Source of the DNA: Blastocatellia bacterium
Lineage (GTDB): Bacteria > Acidobacteriota > Blastocatellia > Pyrinomonadales > Pyrinomonadaceae
Reading direction: 5' to 3'
Length of the DNA: 64,000 nucleotides
Assembly: GCA_003168335.1 (NCBI GenBank)
Contig: PMSM01000013.1
Span: forward strand, 124,001 to 188,000
Shown here piece by piece: positions 8,501 through 17,443 of the stretch. The translations under genes were made by a program, and so were the position numbers. Position 1 is the first letter of the stretch. The number at the start of each line of letters is the position of its first letter. A model generated the notes under the pieces. That model saw nothing but the letters and a program-made list of their open reading frames with translations. It was not told where the DNA came from and searched no databases.

Positions 8501-11422
8501 TCACGCGGCCGGCAACTTGGCTTTACCGTTAGCCGGCAACCTGCCTTTACCATTCGCCCGCGCCAAATATTCTCGCAGATAACGCCCGGTGTGAGACTCT
8601 TTCGCCCGCATGATCTCTTCCGGCGTCCCCGTCGCTACTACATAGCCACCCGCATCGCCGCCTTCCGGCCCTAAGTCAATTATGTAATCCGCAGTCTTGA
8701 TCACGTCGAGGTTGTGCTCGATCACTAAGAGCGATCCGCCGGCGTCGATCAGCGCGCGAAACGCGGCCAGCAGTTTGTTGATGTCGTCAAAGTGCAAACC
8801 CGTTGTCGGTTCATCAAAGATGTAGAGCGTGCGGGCGCCGGCGCGTCTCGCCAGATGCGCCGCCAGTTTGACTCGCTGGGCTTCACCTCCAGACAGTGTC
8901 GTTGCCGATTGTCCCAACTTCAGATAACCCAAACCAACTTCGTCCATCACGCGCAGCTTGTTAACAATCTTCGTGATGTCGCGAAAGAACGTGAGCGCTT
9001 CACGGATGGTCATGTTCAGCACGTCGTGAATGTTCTTGCCGCGATAGCGTACGTCCAAAACCTGCTGCTTGAAACGCGTGCCTTTGCATTCTTCGCAGAC
9101 TAATTCCACGTCAGCAAGAAACTGCATCTCGACGGTCACGGTGCCGTCGCCCTGACAAGCTTCGCAGCGACCCCCGGGTACGTTGAATGAAAAATGCGAA
9201 GGATCGAATCCATGCGCCTGGGCTTCACGCGTATGGGCGAACGTCTCGCGAATCGCATCGTAGACCTTGATGTAGGTCACCGGATTCGAGCGCGGCGTGC
9301 GACCAATCGGCGATTGATCCACCAGGATCACTTCATCTATGTGATGCCCGCCTTCGAGCTTCTGAAAAGCCCCTACGTGGCCTTGCCAATCGCCGCGCTG
9401 TTTCTTCAAACCCGCGTAGATGCAATCGTGAATCAGCGTCGACTTGCCCGATCCGCTGACTCCGGTGATGCAGACCAGCATGTCGAGCGGGATGTCGACG
9501 TTGATATTCTTCAGATTGTGTTCGCCGGCGCCACGGATGTTGAGCCGCTTGAGTTGCAAAGGCCGGCGATGCTTCGGTTCTCTGATCTCAGACTCGCCCC
9601 GCAGGTAACGCCCGGTCAGTGATTGCGAGTCCCTGATCAGTCCGGGAAAGTCGCCTTCATACATCAGGCGTCCGCCGAGTTCACCCGCAGCCGGTCCGAT
9701 GTCCAGAATGTGATCCGCCGCCCGCATCATGTCGGCGTCGTGCTCAACTACCAGCACCGTGTTGCCGATGTCGCGCAGGTTGTGCAGCAGGCGAATCAAA
9801 CGGTCGTTGTCGCGCGGGTGCAAACCAATCGACGGTTCGTCCAAAACATACAGCGCCCCGACCAAAGACGAACCGAGATTGGTCGCCAACTGAATTCGTT
9901 GCGCCTCTCCGCCTGACAACGTCGAGGCCAGACGATTCAAAGTCAGGTAGTCCAAACCGACATCGACCATGAAACGAAGGCGCCGCCGAACTTCGAACAG
10001 CACTCGATCGGCAATTGCCGACTGTTCAGGCAACAACTCGAGCGCGTCAAAAAACGTGGCCGCATCCTTAATCGAAAGCGCCGACACTTGCGGCAAAGTC
10101 CGCCCGCCGACTTGCACGTCGCGGGCTTCCTGTCGCAAGCGCGCGCCTTCACAGTCGGGACAGAGCGTGTACCCGCGATACTTCGACAGAAAGACGCGCA
10201 CGTGCAGCTTGTATTTCTTGGTGTCGAGCCAATCAAAGAACCCGCGCACGCCGCTCCACTCGCCTTTGCCGTTGATAAGCGCGCGCTGCTGGCCGCGCGG
10301 GAGTTGATTGTAAGGAGTGCTCATCGGGATGCGTTCCGACTTGCAGAAGCGGCGCAACTCAGTGCTGGCCCAGTCGTACTGTGGCTTGGTCCAGGGTTCG
10401 ATGGCGCCCTCGGTGAGCGTCAGGCCCGGATTGGGAATTACCAGACCAAGGTCCAGACCGATCGTGTTGCCGAAACCCTGACAGGTCGGACACGCACCAT
10501 AGGGATTATTGAAGCTGAAAAGACGTGGCTCTGGTAGCGCGTAGATAGTGCTGTCGTATTTACATTCGAAGCTTTCCGAGAAACGCAACCGCACGGACTC
10601 AGGTTCGGCAGTTTCAATCAACGCCTGGCCATGTCCTTCGCGAAAACAAATTTCCAGCGAATCCACCAGACGTTGGCGCACGTCTTCGCGCGCCGCCAGG
10701 CGATCGACCAGGACATAAACGTCTTCAAAATCATCGCGCTGGTAATCATCCGGCGAGGTCAGATCGATTTGCCGGCCTTCGAGTATTAGCCGGGTAAAGC
10801 CGCGCTGCATCAGGCTCATCACATGAGCAGTGATCGTCTGCCGGCTCAGCTTTCCCGGGTCTTCTTTCGGTTTACCTTTTCGTAGCGCAGACTTCGCACC
10901 CTTCGGCTGATTGCCGTTGCTGCCGTCGGGTTCAACCTGAAGTCCTGCCCGGGCGGGAAACATGACAAAAAAGCGCGTACCTTCGGTGAGCTGGTTGAGG
11001 ATCTCATTTGCCGCAGATTCGGGAGAATCGCGTAAGACCTCTCGGCCGCACACACGGCAGATCGTGGTCCCTACGCGGGCGTACAGCAGACGCAGATAAT
11101 CGTAAATCTCGGTCTGGGTGGCCACGGTCGAGCGTGGATTCCGCGTCGAGTTCTTTTGCCGAATCGCAATGGCGGGCGCGATCCCGCGCACCTCGTCGAC
11201 GTCCGGCTTGTCCATGCGCTCGAGAAATTGACGGGCGTAAGCGGACAGCGACTCGACATACCGGCGCTGGCCCTCGGCATAGACCGTGTCGAACGCCAGC
11301 GAGGATTTGCCCGATCCGCTGACGCCGGTAACGACGGTCATGAGGTTAATCGGAATCGAGAACGAGATGTTCTTGAGATTATTGACGCGAGCGCCCCGAA
11401 CTTCGATAGCTTCCTGGGTCAT
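8501..11422 (-). CDS. uvrA: Excinuclease ABC subunit A
   Basis: UvrA is the damage-recognition ATPase of nucleotide excision repair and acts with UvrB and UvrC. The 973-residue protein holds two ABC modules: Walker A motifs GVSGSGKSSLAFDT near the N-terminus and GVSGSGKSTLIHD in the second half, and signatures LSGGEAQRIQLA and LSGGEAQRVKLA. The zinc-binding Cys pairs CRVCG, CPDCEG, CEACQGDG and CEECKG are visible. I chose ATG 11422 (MTQEAIEV), because the 20 extra residues of a longer frame are not family-like. A Lys/Gly-rich insert between the first zinc module and the next domain (about residues 160-185) looks unstructured. No uvrB or uvrC is in the window. Confidence 0.98.
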   Translation of the reverse strand: MTQEAIEVRGARVNNLKNISFSIPINLMTVVTGVSGSGKSSLAFDTVYAEGQRRYVESLSAYARQFLERMDKPDVDEVRGIAPAIAIRQKNSTRNPRSTVATQTEIYDYLRLLYARVGTTICRVCGREVLRDSPESAANEILNQLTEGTRFFVMFPARAGLQVEPDGSNGNQPKGAKSALRKGKPKEDPGKLSRQTITAHVMSLMQRGFTRLILEGRQIDLTSPDDYQRDDFEDVYVLVDRLAAREDVRQRLVDSLEICFREGHGQALIETAEPESVRLRFSESFECKYDSTIYALPEPRLFSFNNPYGACPTCQGFGNTIGLDLGLVIPNPGLTLTEGAIEPWTKPQYDWASTELRRFCKSERIPMSTPYNQLPRGQQRALINGKGEWSGVRGFFDWLDTKKYKLHVRVFLSKYRGYTLCPDCEGARLRQEARDVQVGGRTLPQVSALSIKDAATFFDALELLPEQSAIADRVLFEVRRRLRFMVDVGLDYLTLNRLASTLSGGEAQRIQLATNLGSSLVGALYVLDEPSIGLHPRDNDRLIRLLHNLRDIGNTVLVVEHDADMMRAADHILDIGPAAGELGGRLMYEGDFPGLIRDSQSLTGRYLRGESEIREPKHRRPLQLKRLNIRGAGEHNLKNINVDIPLDMLVCITGVSGSGKSTLIHDCIYAGLKKQRGDWQGHVGAFQKLEGGHHIDEVILVDQSPIGRTPRSNPVTYIKVYDAIRETFAHTREAQAHGFDPSHFSFNVPGGRCEACQGDGTVTVEMQFLADVELVCEECKGTRFKQQVLDVRYRGKNIHDVLNMTIREALTFFRDITKIVNKLRVMDEVGLGYLKLGQSATTLSGGEAQRVKLAAHLARRAGARTLYIFDEPTTGLHFDDINKLLAAFRALIDAGGSLLVIEHNLDVIKTADYIIDLGPEGGDAGGYVVATGTPEEIMRAKESHTGRYLREYLARANGKGRLPANGKAKLPAA

Positions 11423-11570
11423 TGCTGGTTTGGTCGCAAGACTGCACAGTGGAGAATCCGGCGGCCTTCGCAAACCACACATCTTAACTCGAAAGACGTA
11501 GCAAAGCGAAGGAGGGAGGCGGGCGGGTTCAATCGAGAGTTGACGCCATTCACCAGCGTCGGAGCGAGTC

Positions 11571-11699
11571 GTTACAGAACCGGGAGCAGTAGCGACCGGA
11601 TCCTACACTCAACTTAGAATCTGCGATTTCGCATGCTCAAAGACCTTTGAGACGGAGTTGAGTGCGGTATCCGGCCGCTACCGCTCCCGGTTCTGTACC
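11571..11699. repeat. Palindromic repeat, AACCGGGAGCGGTAGC family
   Basis: The left arm (about 11572-11614) and right arm (about 11654-11699) are imperfect reverse complements sharing ACAGAACCGGGAGC and its complement GCTCCCGGTTCTGT. A further copy of the arm ends the VWFA gene at 18818-18842. The gap 11423-11848 upstream of uvrA holds this element and otherwise nothing I can identify. Confidence 0.8.
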
Positions 11700-11848
11700 A
11701 AGCGCTTCTTTCGCAACAACACCTTGGCAACAACGGGGTGATTTCTCTCATCTGACTGCAAGTGTGACCCGACTCGGTTCCATTGCTATAATCTCTGAGT
11801 CGTCTTGCTTTCGTTAACTTCAATAACCGGCTGCCCAGGAAAAATATC

Positions 11849-13081
11849 ATGAGCCTCTTCCTTAACACTTGTCGCCCTTTCGTTAATAGTTGTTTCAGGC
11901 TCGCGCTTTTCGTCACCCTGATCGTTGCTGCGACCGGGCGAGTAGTGCTCGCACAACAAACGAGCGCCGACACGCGAGGTCCGGCGGCCGCGACAAACAT
12001 AACTCCCAGTGCCCTCCCCGCGGCCCGGATTGACGAGATCGTGCGCGCGTTCACGGCCAAAGAGACCCGGTTTCGTCAGGCGCTGAACAACTACGCCTTC
12101 AAACGAGACGCGCTGGTGCAGACCATTGGGATGGGCGGGCAGGTAACCGGCGAGTACCATCGGGTTTCTTTCTTCACCTTTGACGATCAGGGCAATCGCT
12201 TTGAAAAAATAAATTTCTTCCCGATGCCCACCATGACCGAGATCACCATTACCGCACAGGATCTGGAAGATCTCGGAGGTGTCAACCCTTTCGCCCTCGA
12301 AGCTTCCAAACTCAACGCGTACAGTTTCAAGTATGTCGGGAGAGAGAAGATCGATGAATTGAATCTTTACGTCTTTGATGTTGGCCCGAAAATCATGCCT
12401 GATCCCAAGAAGATCAAGGAGCGATTTTTTCAGGGTCGGATCTGGGTTGACGAACAGGACTTGCAAATCGTCAAAGCTCGCGGGAAGGGAGTTCCTGAAG
12501 ACAAGAACAATAAGTACGCAACCTTCGAGACCTACCGTGAACAGATCGATGGCAAGTATTGGTTTCCGACTTACACCTATGCAGACGACCAACTAGTGTT
12601 CGGCAATGGCAATGTCGTGCGCCTGCGCATGGTGGTCAAATACACTGACTTCATGGTTGGGCACGGCAAGGTCACGATTACTGAGGTCGGAGACGCGCCG
12701 GAATCAACGAAACCTGAATCGGTAAGCCCTGAATCAAAGCCACAACCAACGCCCACGCCTCAGGCCCAGGCTGAAACCGCTGCCCAGTCCGAAGCGGTCG
12801 CACCGACCGAGGGTGGAATACTCAACAGCAAGTCTGAAAAATTACCGGAGCCGAAGTATCCTGCTGAGGCGAAAAAGACCCACGCCTTTGGTGAAGTGCA
12901 GGTGAAGGTTCTGGTTGACGAGACCGGCAAAGTGATTTCCGCTGAAGCTCTGTTCGGCCCCGAGTCCTTGCGACAAGCTGCCGTTGACGCGGCGAAGCTG
13001 GCGCGGTTCAAACCGATGATTGTAGATGGCGTAGCGGTGAAAGTGTCCGGGATACTTACTTATGATTTTGCGGCGCAGTGA
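11849..13081 (+). CDS. Periplasmic protein with LolA-like N-terminal part and TonB C-terminal domain
   Basis: The 410-residue protein starts with a signal peptide ending near VVLAQQ. Residues about 50-275 form a beta-rich region with FFQGRIWVDEQDLQIVKA and KYWFPTYTYADDQLVFG, resembling outer-membrane lipoprotein-sorting (LolA/LolB-like) folds. A Pro/Gln/Thr/Glu-rich linker (about 280-325) leads to a TonB C-terminal domain (about 330-410) with the family pattern VKVLVDETGKVISAEALFGPE (written with conserved VDETGKV) and ending YDF. No transmembrane helix other than the signal is seen, so it is not a classical TonB. Its partner is unknown. Spacing of 39 bp to the next small ORF suggests cotranscription. 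Confidence 0.8.
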   Translation: MSLFLNTCRPFVNSCFRLALFVTLIVAATGRVVLAQQTSADTRGPAAATNITPSALPAARIDEIVRAFTAKETRFRQALNNYAFKRDALVQTIGMGGQVTGEYHRVSFFTFDDQGNRFEKINFFPMPTMTEITITAQDLEDLGGVNPFALEASKLNAYSFKYVGREKIDELNLYVFDVGPKIMPDPKKIKERFFQGRIWVDEQDLQIVKARGKGVPEDKNNKYATFETYREQIDGKYWFPTYTYADDQLVFGNGNVVRLRMVVKYTDFMVGHGKVTITEVGDAPESTKPESVSPESKPQPTPTPQAQAETAAQSEAVAPTEGGILNSKSEKLPEPKYPAEAKKTHAFGEVQVKVLVDETGKVISAEALFGPESLRQAAVDAAKLARFKPMIVDGVAVKVSGILTYDFAAQ

Positions 13082-13120
13082 CAGCTTCTGCTGCCCGCTA
13101 TCTTGAATGGAGATGAAAGA

Positions 13121-13330
13121 ATGATTCTTCGAAATCGACTGAGTGGGAACACCTTGCGATCAATTGGTCTGGTGTGCCTGATCCTGGCCAGCCTTTCGCG
13201 TTGGTTCCTCCACCCGGCCCCACGCTTGGGACCGAGCCTCGTCGACGCGACCATCGGACTTCTGTACGGCGTCTCGATCGGTTGTCTGCTGTTGAGCTTG
13301 AGGCGAACTGAGCGGCAGTGCTCGGGGTGA
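13121..13330 (+). CDS. Small membrane protein of unknown function
   Basis: The product is about 69 residues with two hydrophobic stretches (LVCLILASLSRWFL and IGLLYGVSIGCLLLSL) separated by a Pro/Gly turn, and a basic tail, suggesting two membrane helices. ATG 13121 follows a purine-rich GGAGATGAAAGA; an in-frame TTG at 13103 is less likely. It lies 39 bp behind the TonB-domain gene and converges on plsC. I recognise no family; coding is likely but not certain. Confidence 0.5.
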   Translation: MILRNRLSGNTLRSIGLVCLILASLSRWFLHPAPRLGPSLVDATIGLLYGVSIGCLLLSLRRTERQCSG

Positions 13331-13379
13331 GGAAGCGTAGATCGTCTTTCGGGCATTGCGCTTTGAACTGATCGAGCGA

Positions 13380-14168
13380 TCACTTTGGCCGCCGCGGGGT
13401 GAGCTTCTCAACGCCCAGTTCTTTCATGATCAATCCCTGGACTTGATCGACAAGTCTCTGCAGATCCTCATCGGTGGCAACCCAGGAGGTTTCGACCGGC
13501 TGGAGCATGACCATGTCGATCGTCCCGGGCCAGGCCTCGCCGGTTCCTTTACCCATCAACTGGTCACTGTTCTTAAAGGCAATCGGAACAATCGGCACGC
13601 CGGCTTTTACGGCCATGTGAAACGCGCCTTTTTTGAACGGCAGCATTTCTCCGGGACGGGCCCGGGTACCTTCGGCGCACACCCCGAACGATATTCCCGA
13701 GCGCAGGCGCTCGGTGGCTATCCGGATTGTTTCGACAGCGCGTTCGCGATTTGATCTGTCGATGGCTATGACGTTGACGAAGCCCATCCCGTAGCCGAGA
13801 ATCGGGGCCTTTAGAAGTTCCTTCTTGCCGACCAGGCCCATGCGTCGTCCGGTGCAAGCGAACAATGGCGCTCCATCAAGATAAGACCAGTGATTCGCGA
13901 TGAAAACGTAAGGCTGTTTCGGATCGAGCAGTTCCAGCCCCTTAACGTCCACCTTCACGCCGCTCAAGCGCAACCAGGCGCGCGCGCCAAACAGCGCCAC
14001 CGGATAAACCCAATCGCGGTGGTTGGCCAGACGTGCCACCAGGAGGATTGGCGGCCCTAAGACCAAGAGCAACGCACCCGCGACAAACCATGACCAACAG
14101 AAGCGCAGCTTGCCAATGAATCGAGGCCCGCGTCTTGTGCTAGACTTCGCCGCGTCGTTATCAGCCAT
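13380..14168 (-). CDS. plsC: 1-acyl-sn-glycerol-3-phosphate acyltransferase
   Basis: The enzyme adds the second acyl chain to lysophosphatidic acid in phospholipid synthesis at the inner membrane. The PlsC domain shows the HX4D catalytic motif in NHWSYLDG (about residue 92), the EGTRARPGE motif and the GVPIVPIAF segment. A hydrophobic N-terminal helix (FVAGALLLVLGPPILLV) anchors it. I list ATG 14168 (MADND, 262 residues). An upstream ATG at 14210 is possible and would share the palindrome ATGCAT with the start of the divergent M14 peptidase. A longer frame to 14294 is unlikely because it crosses a repeat. Function is firm, start uncertain. Confidence 0.92.
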   Translation of the reverse strand: MADNDAAKSSTRRGPRFIGKLRFCWSWFVAGALLLVLGPPILLVARLANHRDWVYPVALFGARAWLRLSGVKVDVKGLELLDPKQPYVFIANHWSYLDGAPLFACTGRRMGLVGKKELLKAPILGYGMGFVNVIAIDRSNRERAVETIRIATERLRSGISFGVCAEGTRARPGEMLPFKKGAFHMAVKAGVPIVPIAFKNSDQLMGKGTGEAWPGTIDMVMLQPVETSWVATDEDLQRLVDQVQGLIMKELGVEKLTPRRPK

Positions 14169-14204
14169 GGTCTGCTCAATCAATTCTTGAGAAGGAACTT
14201 CAGA

Positions 14205-16850
14205 ATGCATCTTCTGAACCTGATTAGAGACAACTTCTCTGCGTTTTCTCCGCGTGCTTTGCGTCTCTGGGGTGAGCTTAATCGTCGCAATCATTCACCG
14301 CAGAGCCCCCGAGAACGCAGAGTTAGGGCAGAGAAAATACTTCTCGCTACGATTTGCTTCTGGCTGGCCCTCGCGGTACCGGCCTCGGCTCAACGCAAGC
14401 CCGCCGGTGCGGCCATCCCTTCGCCGCGCTCTGTTTTTGGCTTCAATCCCGGCGACGACCGCACCGTCGCCGATTGGAAACAGATTACCGATTACTTCGC
14501 GCGTCTGGACAAAGCGAGCGATCGCGTTTTGGTACAAACTATCGGTCAGTCAACCCTCGGCCGACCGCTGATCGCCGCCTTCATTAGCGCGCCCGAGAAT
14601 ATACGGAATCTGGAAAAGTATAAAGACATCCAGCGGCAGCTGGCCGATCCGCGTCTTAATCCGGCCGACGGCCGCGTGGATTTCAGCGGGCAGCTAGTGA
14701 AGGACGGCAAAACTGTCGTCGCCATTTCATGTTCGATTCATTCAACTGAGATTGTCGCGTCACAGATGTCCACGCAACTCGCTTACAACCTGGCTAGTGC
14801 GAATGATCAGGACACCTTATCGATCCTTCACAACACGATTTTGATTCTGATTCCATCACCCAATCCGGATGGCGTCGACATCGTGGCGAACTGGTATCGC
14901 AAGACGCTGGGCACGGCGTCCGAGGGCCGCGAGCCGCCCGAGCTTTATCATTACTATGCCGGGCACGACGACAATCGCGATTGGTTCATGCTCGATCTGA
15001 AAGAGACAAAGGCCGTCACGCGGCTGTTCTGGAAAGAATGGTTTCCGGAAATCGTCTATGACATTCACCAGCAGGGTTCGAACGGCTCGCGCTTCTTCGT
15101 CCCGCCTTTTTATGATCCGCCGAATCCGCACATCGCCCCGCTGCTGCTGCGACAGGTTGGATTGATTGGTCACAAGATGGCCGCCGACGTGACCGCGGCC
15201 GGCTTTCGCGGCGTGCTGACAAACGCGCTTTACGACACCTGGTGGCACGGCGGCTTTCGTACCGCGCCTTACTTTCACAACTCAATTGGCATTCTCACTG
15301 AAGCCGCGAGTGCCCGCATCATGTCGCCGAGCAGCGTGACGCGCGAACAGCTTTCGCGCAGCGGCACGCGCGGGATGCGCACGGCGTTGGACGTGACCAC
15401 GAATTTTCCTGATCCATGGCTCGGTGGAGCCTGGCATCCCCGTGACATCATGCAGATGGAACTGATTGCCTGTCATTCAGTCTTGTCCCTCGCGTCAAAC
15501 TATCGCGCGGATTATTTGCGGAACTTTTATGAACTTGGGAAAGCGGGTCTATCACCAACCGAGGCATCCATTCCCGAGAAGGAACCCATCGCGTACCTGA
15601 TGCCGGCGGGTCAGGGTCGAGATGAGAACGTCGCGAAAATGATCGGTGCGCTGGTCGAGCAGGGCGTGGAAGTCTATCGTCTCGATCATGAATTGCACGC
15701 TGTAAAGGGTGAACAGAGATTGACCTGGGTTGAGGTGACCTCGACCAATAGGCGCTTGGCCGGAGGAGCTTCGACTACGCCGGAGCCGCTGCAGGAAGTG
15801 CCCGCCGGCAGCTACATCATTTTTCTTAATCAACCTTATCGCCAGAACGTGCTGGCCCTTTTTGAGCCGCAGGCTTATCCGGATCGCACGACCGCCAGTG
15901 GCGACGCTGAACGGCCGTATGACGTCGCCGGGTGGACTTTGCCGATGATGATGGGCATAGACAGTCCGGCGGTAATGTCGATTCGCGAAGCAGCAAACGA
16001 AAGAAAGCTGACGCTAATCAAAACCGAAAACGACGTGCGGCGCGATCTTGGGTTAGCGCTTTGGACCGGCGATAAATCTCCGGTCGCAAATCCGATCAAA
16101 CCCGGAATTCGCGTCGGGATTTATCAAAATGCGCGCGCCGGCAATATGGATGAAGGCTGGACCCGCTACGTCTTCGATACTTTCAACGTGCCCTACGAAT
16201 CGTTGCGCGAACCGGCGATCACGGAAGGGAACTTGCGCAGTCGCTTCGATGCGATTGTTTTGCCTTCTGAGCAAACGCGCGCGCTCCCGGACAGCGAGGC
16301 CCCAGCCGAAGGCGGCAGAGGAATTGGCGACAAGGGCTACGTGAGCCTCGCCCGGTTTGTTGAAGACGGCGGCACGCTTGTTTGTTTTGATGGTTCATGC
16401 GGGCCGTTGATCAAGCAGTGGAAGTTGCCCTTGCGGAACGTTCTGGAAGGTCTTCGCTCGACTGAGTTTTATTGTCCCGGCTCGATCCTGGGCATCAACG
16501 TCGACACTTCAAATCCGATTGCCCGGACCATGTCGCCAGACACGAACGCCTACTTCATTAACAGCTCGGCATTTGAGCTGATTGATAAGGCGGCGGCGAA
16601 GGCCAATGATGTGTACGCGGGTCCGACCCGCGACGAGGTACATGTGATCGCGCGCTATGCAAAAGACTATGTGCTGCGCTCAGGCTGGCTGAAGGGCGAA
16701 GACAAGATCAAAGATCGCATTGCCCTGGCTGAAGTCAGAATGGGTAAAGGCCGCATCGTCCTCTTCGCTTTTCGGCCCCAGCATCGCGGCCAGACCTGGG
16801 GCACGTTTCCATTCATCTGGAACGCGATAAATTTGGGCCAGAAGCAATAG
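14205..16850 (+). CDS. M14-family zinc carboxypeptidase-like protein, secreted
   Basis: The protein of about 881 residues carries an M14 peptidase domain. HSTE supplies two likely zinc ligands (His about residue 179 and Glu 182), and the third ligand is in DIHQQGSNGSRF (His about 288). A long C-terminal half contains a glutamine-amidotransferase-like fold (YDVAGWTLP; later GGTLVCFDGSCG), as in other large M14 proteins. A signal-like helix (LLATICFWLALAVPASAQ) lies about 45 residues into the frame. The residues before it derive from a palindromic repeat (14236-14336). ATG 14205 has a GAAGGA Shine-Dalgarno 9 nt upstream, but the repeat-derived leader is odd for secretion, so the true start is unsettled. 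Confidence 0.85.
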   Translation: MHLLNLIRDNFSAFSPRALRLWGELNRRNHSPQSPRERRVRAEKILLATICFWLALAVPASAQRKPAGAAIPSPRSVFGFNPGDDRTVADWKQITDYFARLDKASDRVLVQTIGQSTLGRPLIAAFISAPENIRNLEKYKDIQRQLADPRLNPADGRVDFSGQLVKDGKTVVAISCSIHSTEIVASQMSTQLAYNLASANDQDTLSILHNTILILIPSPNPDGVDIVANWYRKTLGTASEGREPPELYHYYAGHDDNRDWFMLDLKETKAVTRLFWKEWFPEIVYDIHQQGSNGSRFFVPPFYDPPNPHIAPLLLRQVGLIGHKMAADVTAAGFRGVLTNALYDTWWHGGFRTAPYFHNSIGILTEAASARIMSPSSVTREQLSRSGTRGMRTALDVTTNFPDPWLGGAWHPRDIMQMELIACHSVLSLASNYRADYLRNFYELGKAGLSPTEASIPEKEPIAYLMPAGQGRDENVAKMIGALVEQGVEVYRLDHELHAVKGEQRLTWVEVTSTNRRLAGGASTTPEPLQEVPAGSYIIFLNQPYRQNVLALFEPQAYPDRTTASGDAERPYDVAGWTLPMMMGIDSPAVMSIREAANERKLTLIKTENDVRRDLGLALWTGDKSPVANPIKPGIRVGIYQNARAGNMDEGWTRYVFDTFNVPYESLREPAITEGNLRSRFDAIVLPSEQTRALPDSEAPAEGGRGIGDKGYVSLARFVEDGGTLVCFDGSCGPLIKQWKLPLRNVLEGLRSTEFYCPGSILGINVDTSNPIARTMSPDTNAYFINSSAFELIDKAAAKANDVYAGPTRDEVHVIARYAKDYVLRSGWLKGEDKIKDRIALAEVRMGKGRIVLFAFRPQHRGQTWGTFPFIWNAINLGQKQ
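14236..14336. repeat. CTCTGCG-word palindrome inside the M14 peptidase leader
   Basis: The left arm (14236-14276) repeats words such as CTCTGCG, CTCCGCG and TTTGCGTCTCTGG. The right arm (14294-14336) carries their complements CCGCAGAG, GAACGCAGAG and GGCAGAGAA. It resembles the element at 17051-17190. The reading frame of the peptidase stays open through it, adding a charged segment before the signal peptide. Confidence 0.75.
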
Positions 16851-16876
16851 CCAGTTTGAGCGGCCAGGCTACCGAC

Positions 16877-17002
16877 TGCTGGGAGCGCGGACGTTTCGTC
16901 CGCCCTGAGCGCAAAGCGCGAAAAAGAATGTTGGCCGCAAGCTACTGATATTTTCCAGACCACTTCGCGGCGCGGTGCGGGCCGGACGCCCGCGCTCCCA
17001 GC
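16877..17002. repeat. Palindromic repeat, GCTGGGAGCGCGG family
   Basis: Arms at 16877-16903 and 16980-17002 are imperfect reverse complements (GCTGGGAGCGCGGACG against CGCCCGCGCTCCCAGC), with an inner loop of about 75 bases. It follows the M14 peptidase stop by 27 bp and may act as a transcription end; there is no clear T-run. Confidence 0.8.
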
Positions 17003-17050
17003 ACGAGGTTGACTGGGTCAGACATCCCTGAATTCCGACCATCACGTGCT

Positions 17051-17190
17051 GCCCTAATTTCAGTTTTCTCTGCGGCCCTCGGCGCCAACCTCTGGGCTCT
17101 CTGCGGTTAATGTCTTTGGCTTGGGCAATTAACCGCAGAGAAGAATCAGAGGTCTTCGCAGAGGGCGCAGAGAACAACTTGAATTAGGGC
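17051..17190. repeat. CTCTGCGG-word palindrome with GCCCTAATT ends
   Basis: The element begins GCCCTAATTTCAG and ends with the matching AACTTGAATTAGGGC. Inside, the left arm has CTCTGCGG and CTCTCTGCGGTTAA and the right arm TTAACCGCAGAG, CAGAGG and GGCGCAGAGA, a word-like periodicity on both arms. Together with the element at 16877-17002 it fills the 593-bp gap before the VWFA gene. The rest (17191-17443) holds only a possible leader hairpin near 17280-17370. Confidence 0.85.
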
Positions 17191-17443
17191 ACTACCGACC
17201 ATCACGATTTCTTGCTTAAGCGAGAGCCCAGTGCTATCTTCGCCAAGTCAGTTTGGAATCTCTCCCCATTTTCTCTCCCGAAAAAACCGGAGCACCGGCG
17301 CCACTGAGTGTGCTTTTCTAAGCATCTCTTTGCCGCTAACAGCATCAAAAGAACCGGTGCTTTGAAGAACCAGATGCGGTGTGCGATTACAAGTTCATGT
17401 GCCGGATACCGGCCAACGCTCTCCTCGACAGGAGTCTAATGCG

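Noticed and set aside
8384-8674. Small plus-strand frame running from the repeats into uvrA
   Set aside because: Composed of repeat sequence and the antisense of uvrA.
11786-12592. 268-codon minus-strand frame opposite the TonB-domain gene
   Set aside because: The plus-strand gene has a signal peptide and TonB domain; the opposite frame has no recognisable content.
17220-17443. Possible riboswitch in the VWFA leader
   Set aside because: Only a short GC-rich inverted pair (ACCGGAGCACCGG and ACCGGTGC) is seen; no known aptamer consensus could be matched.
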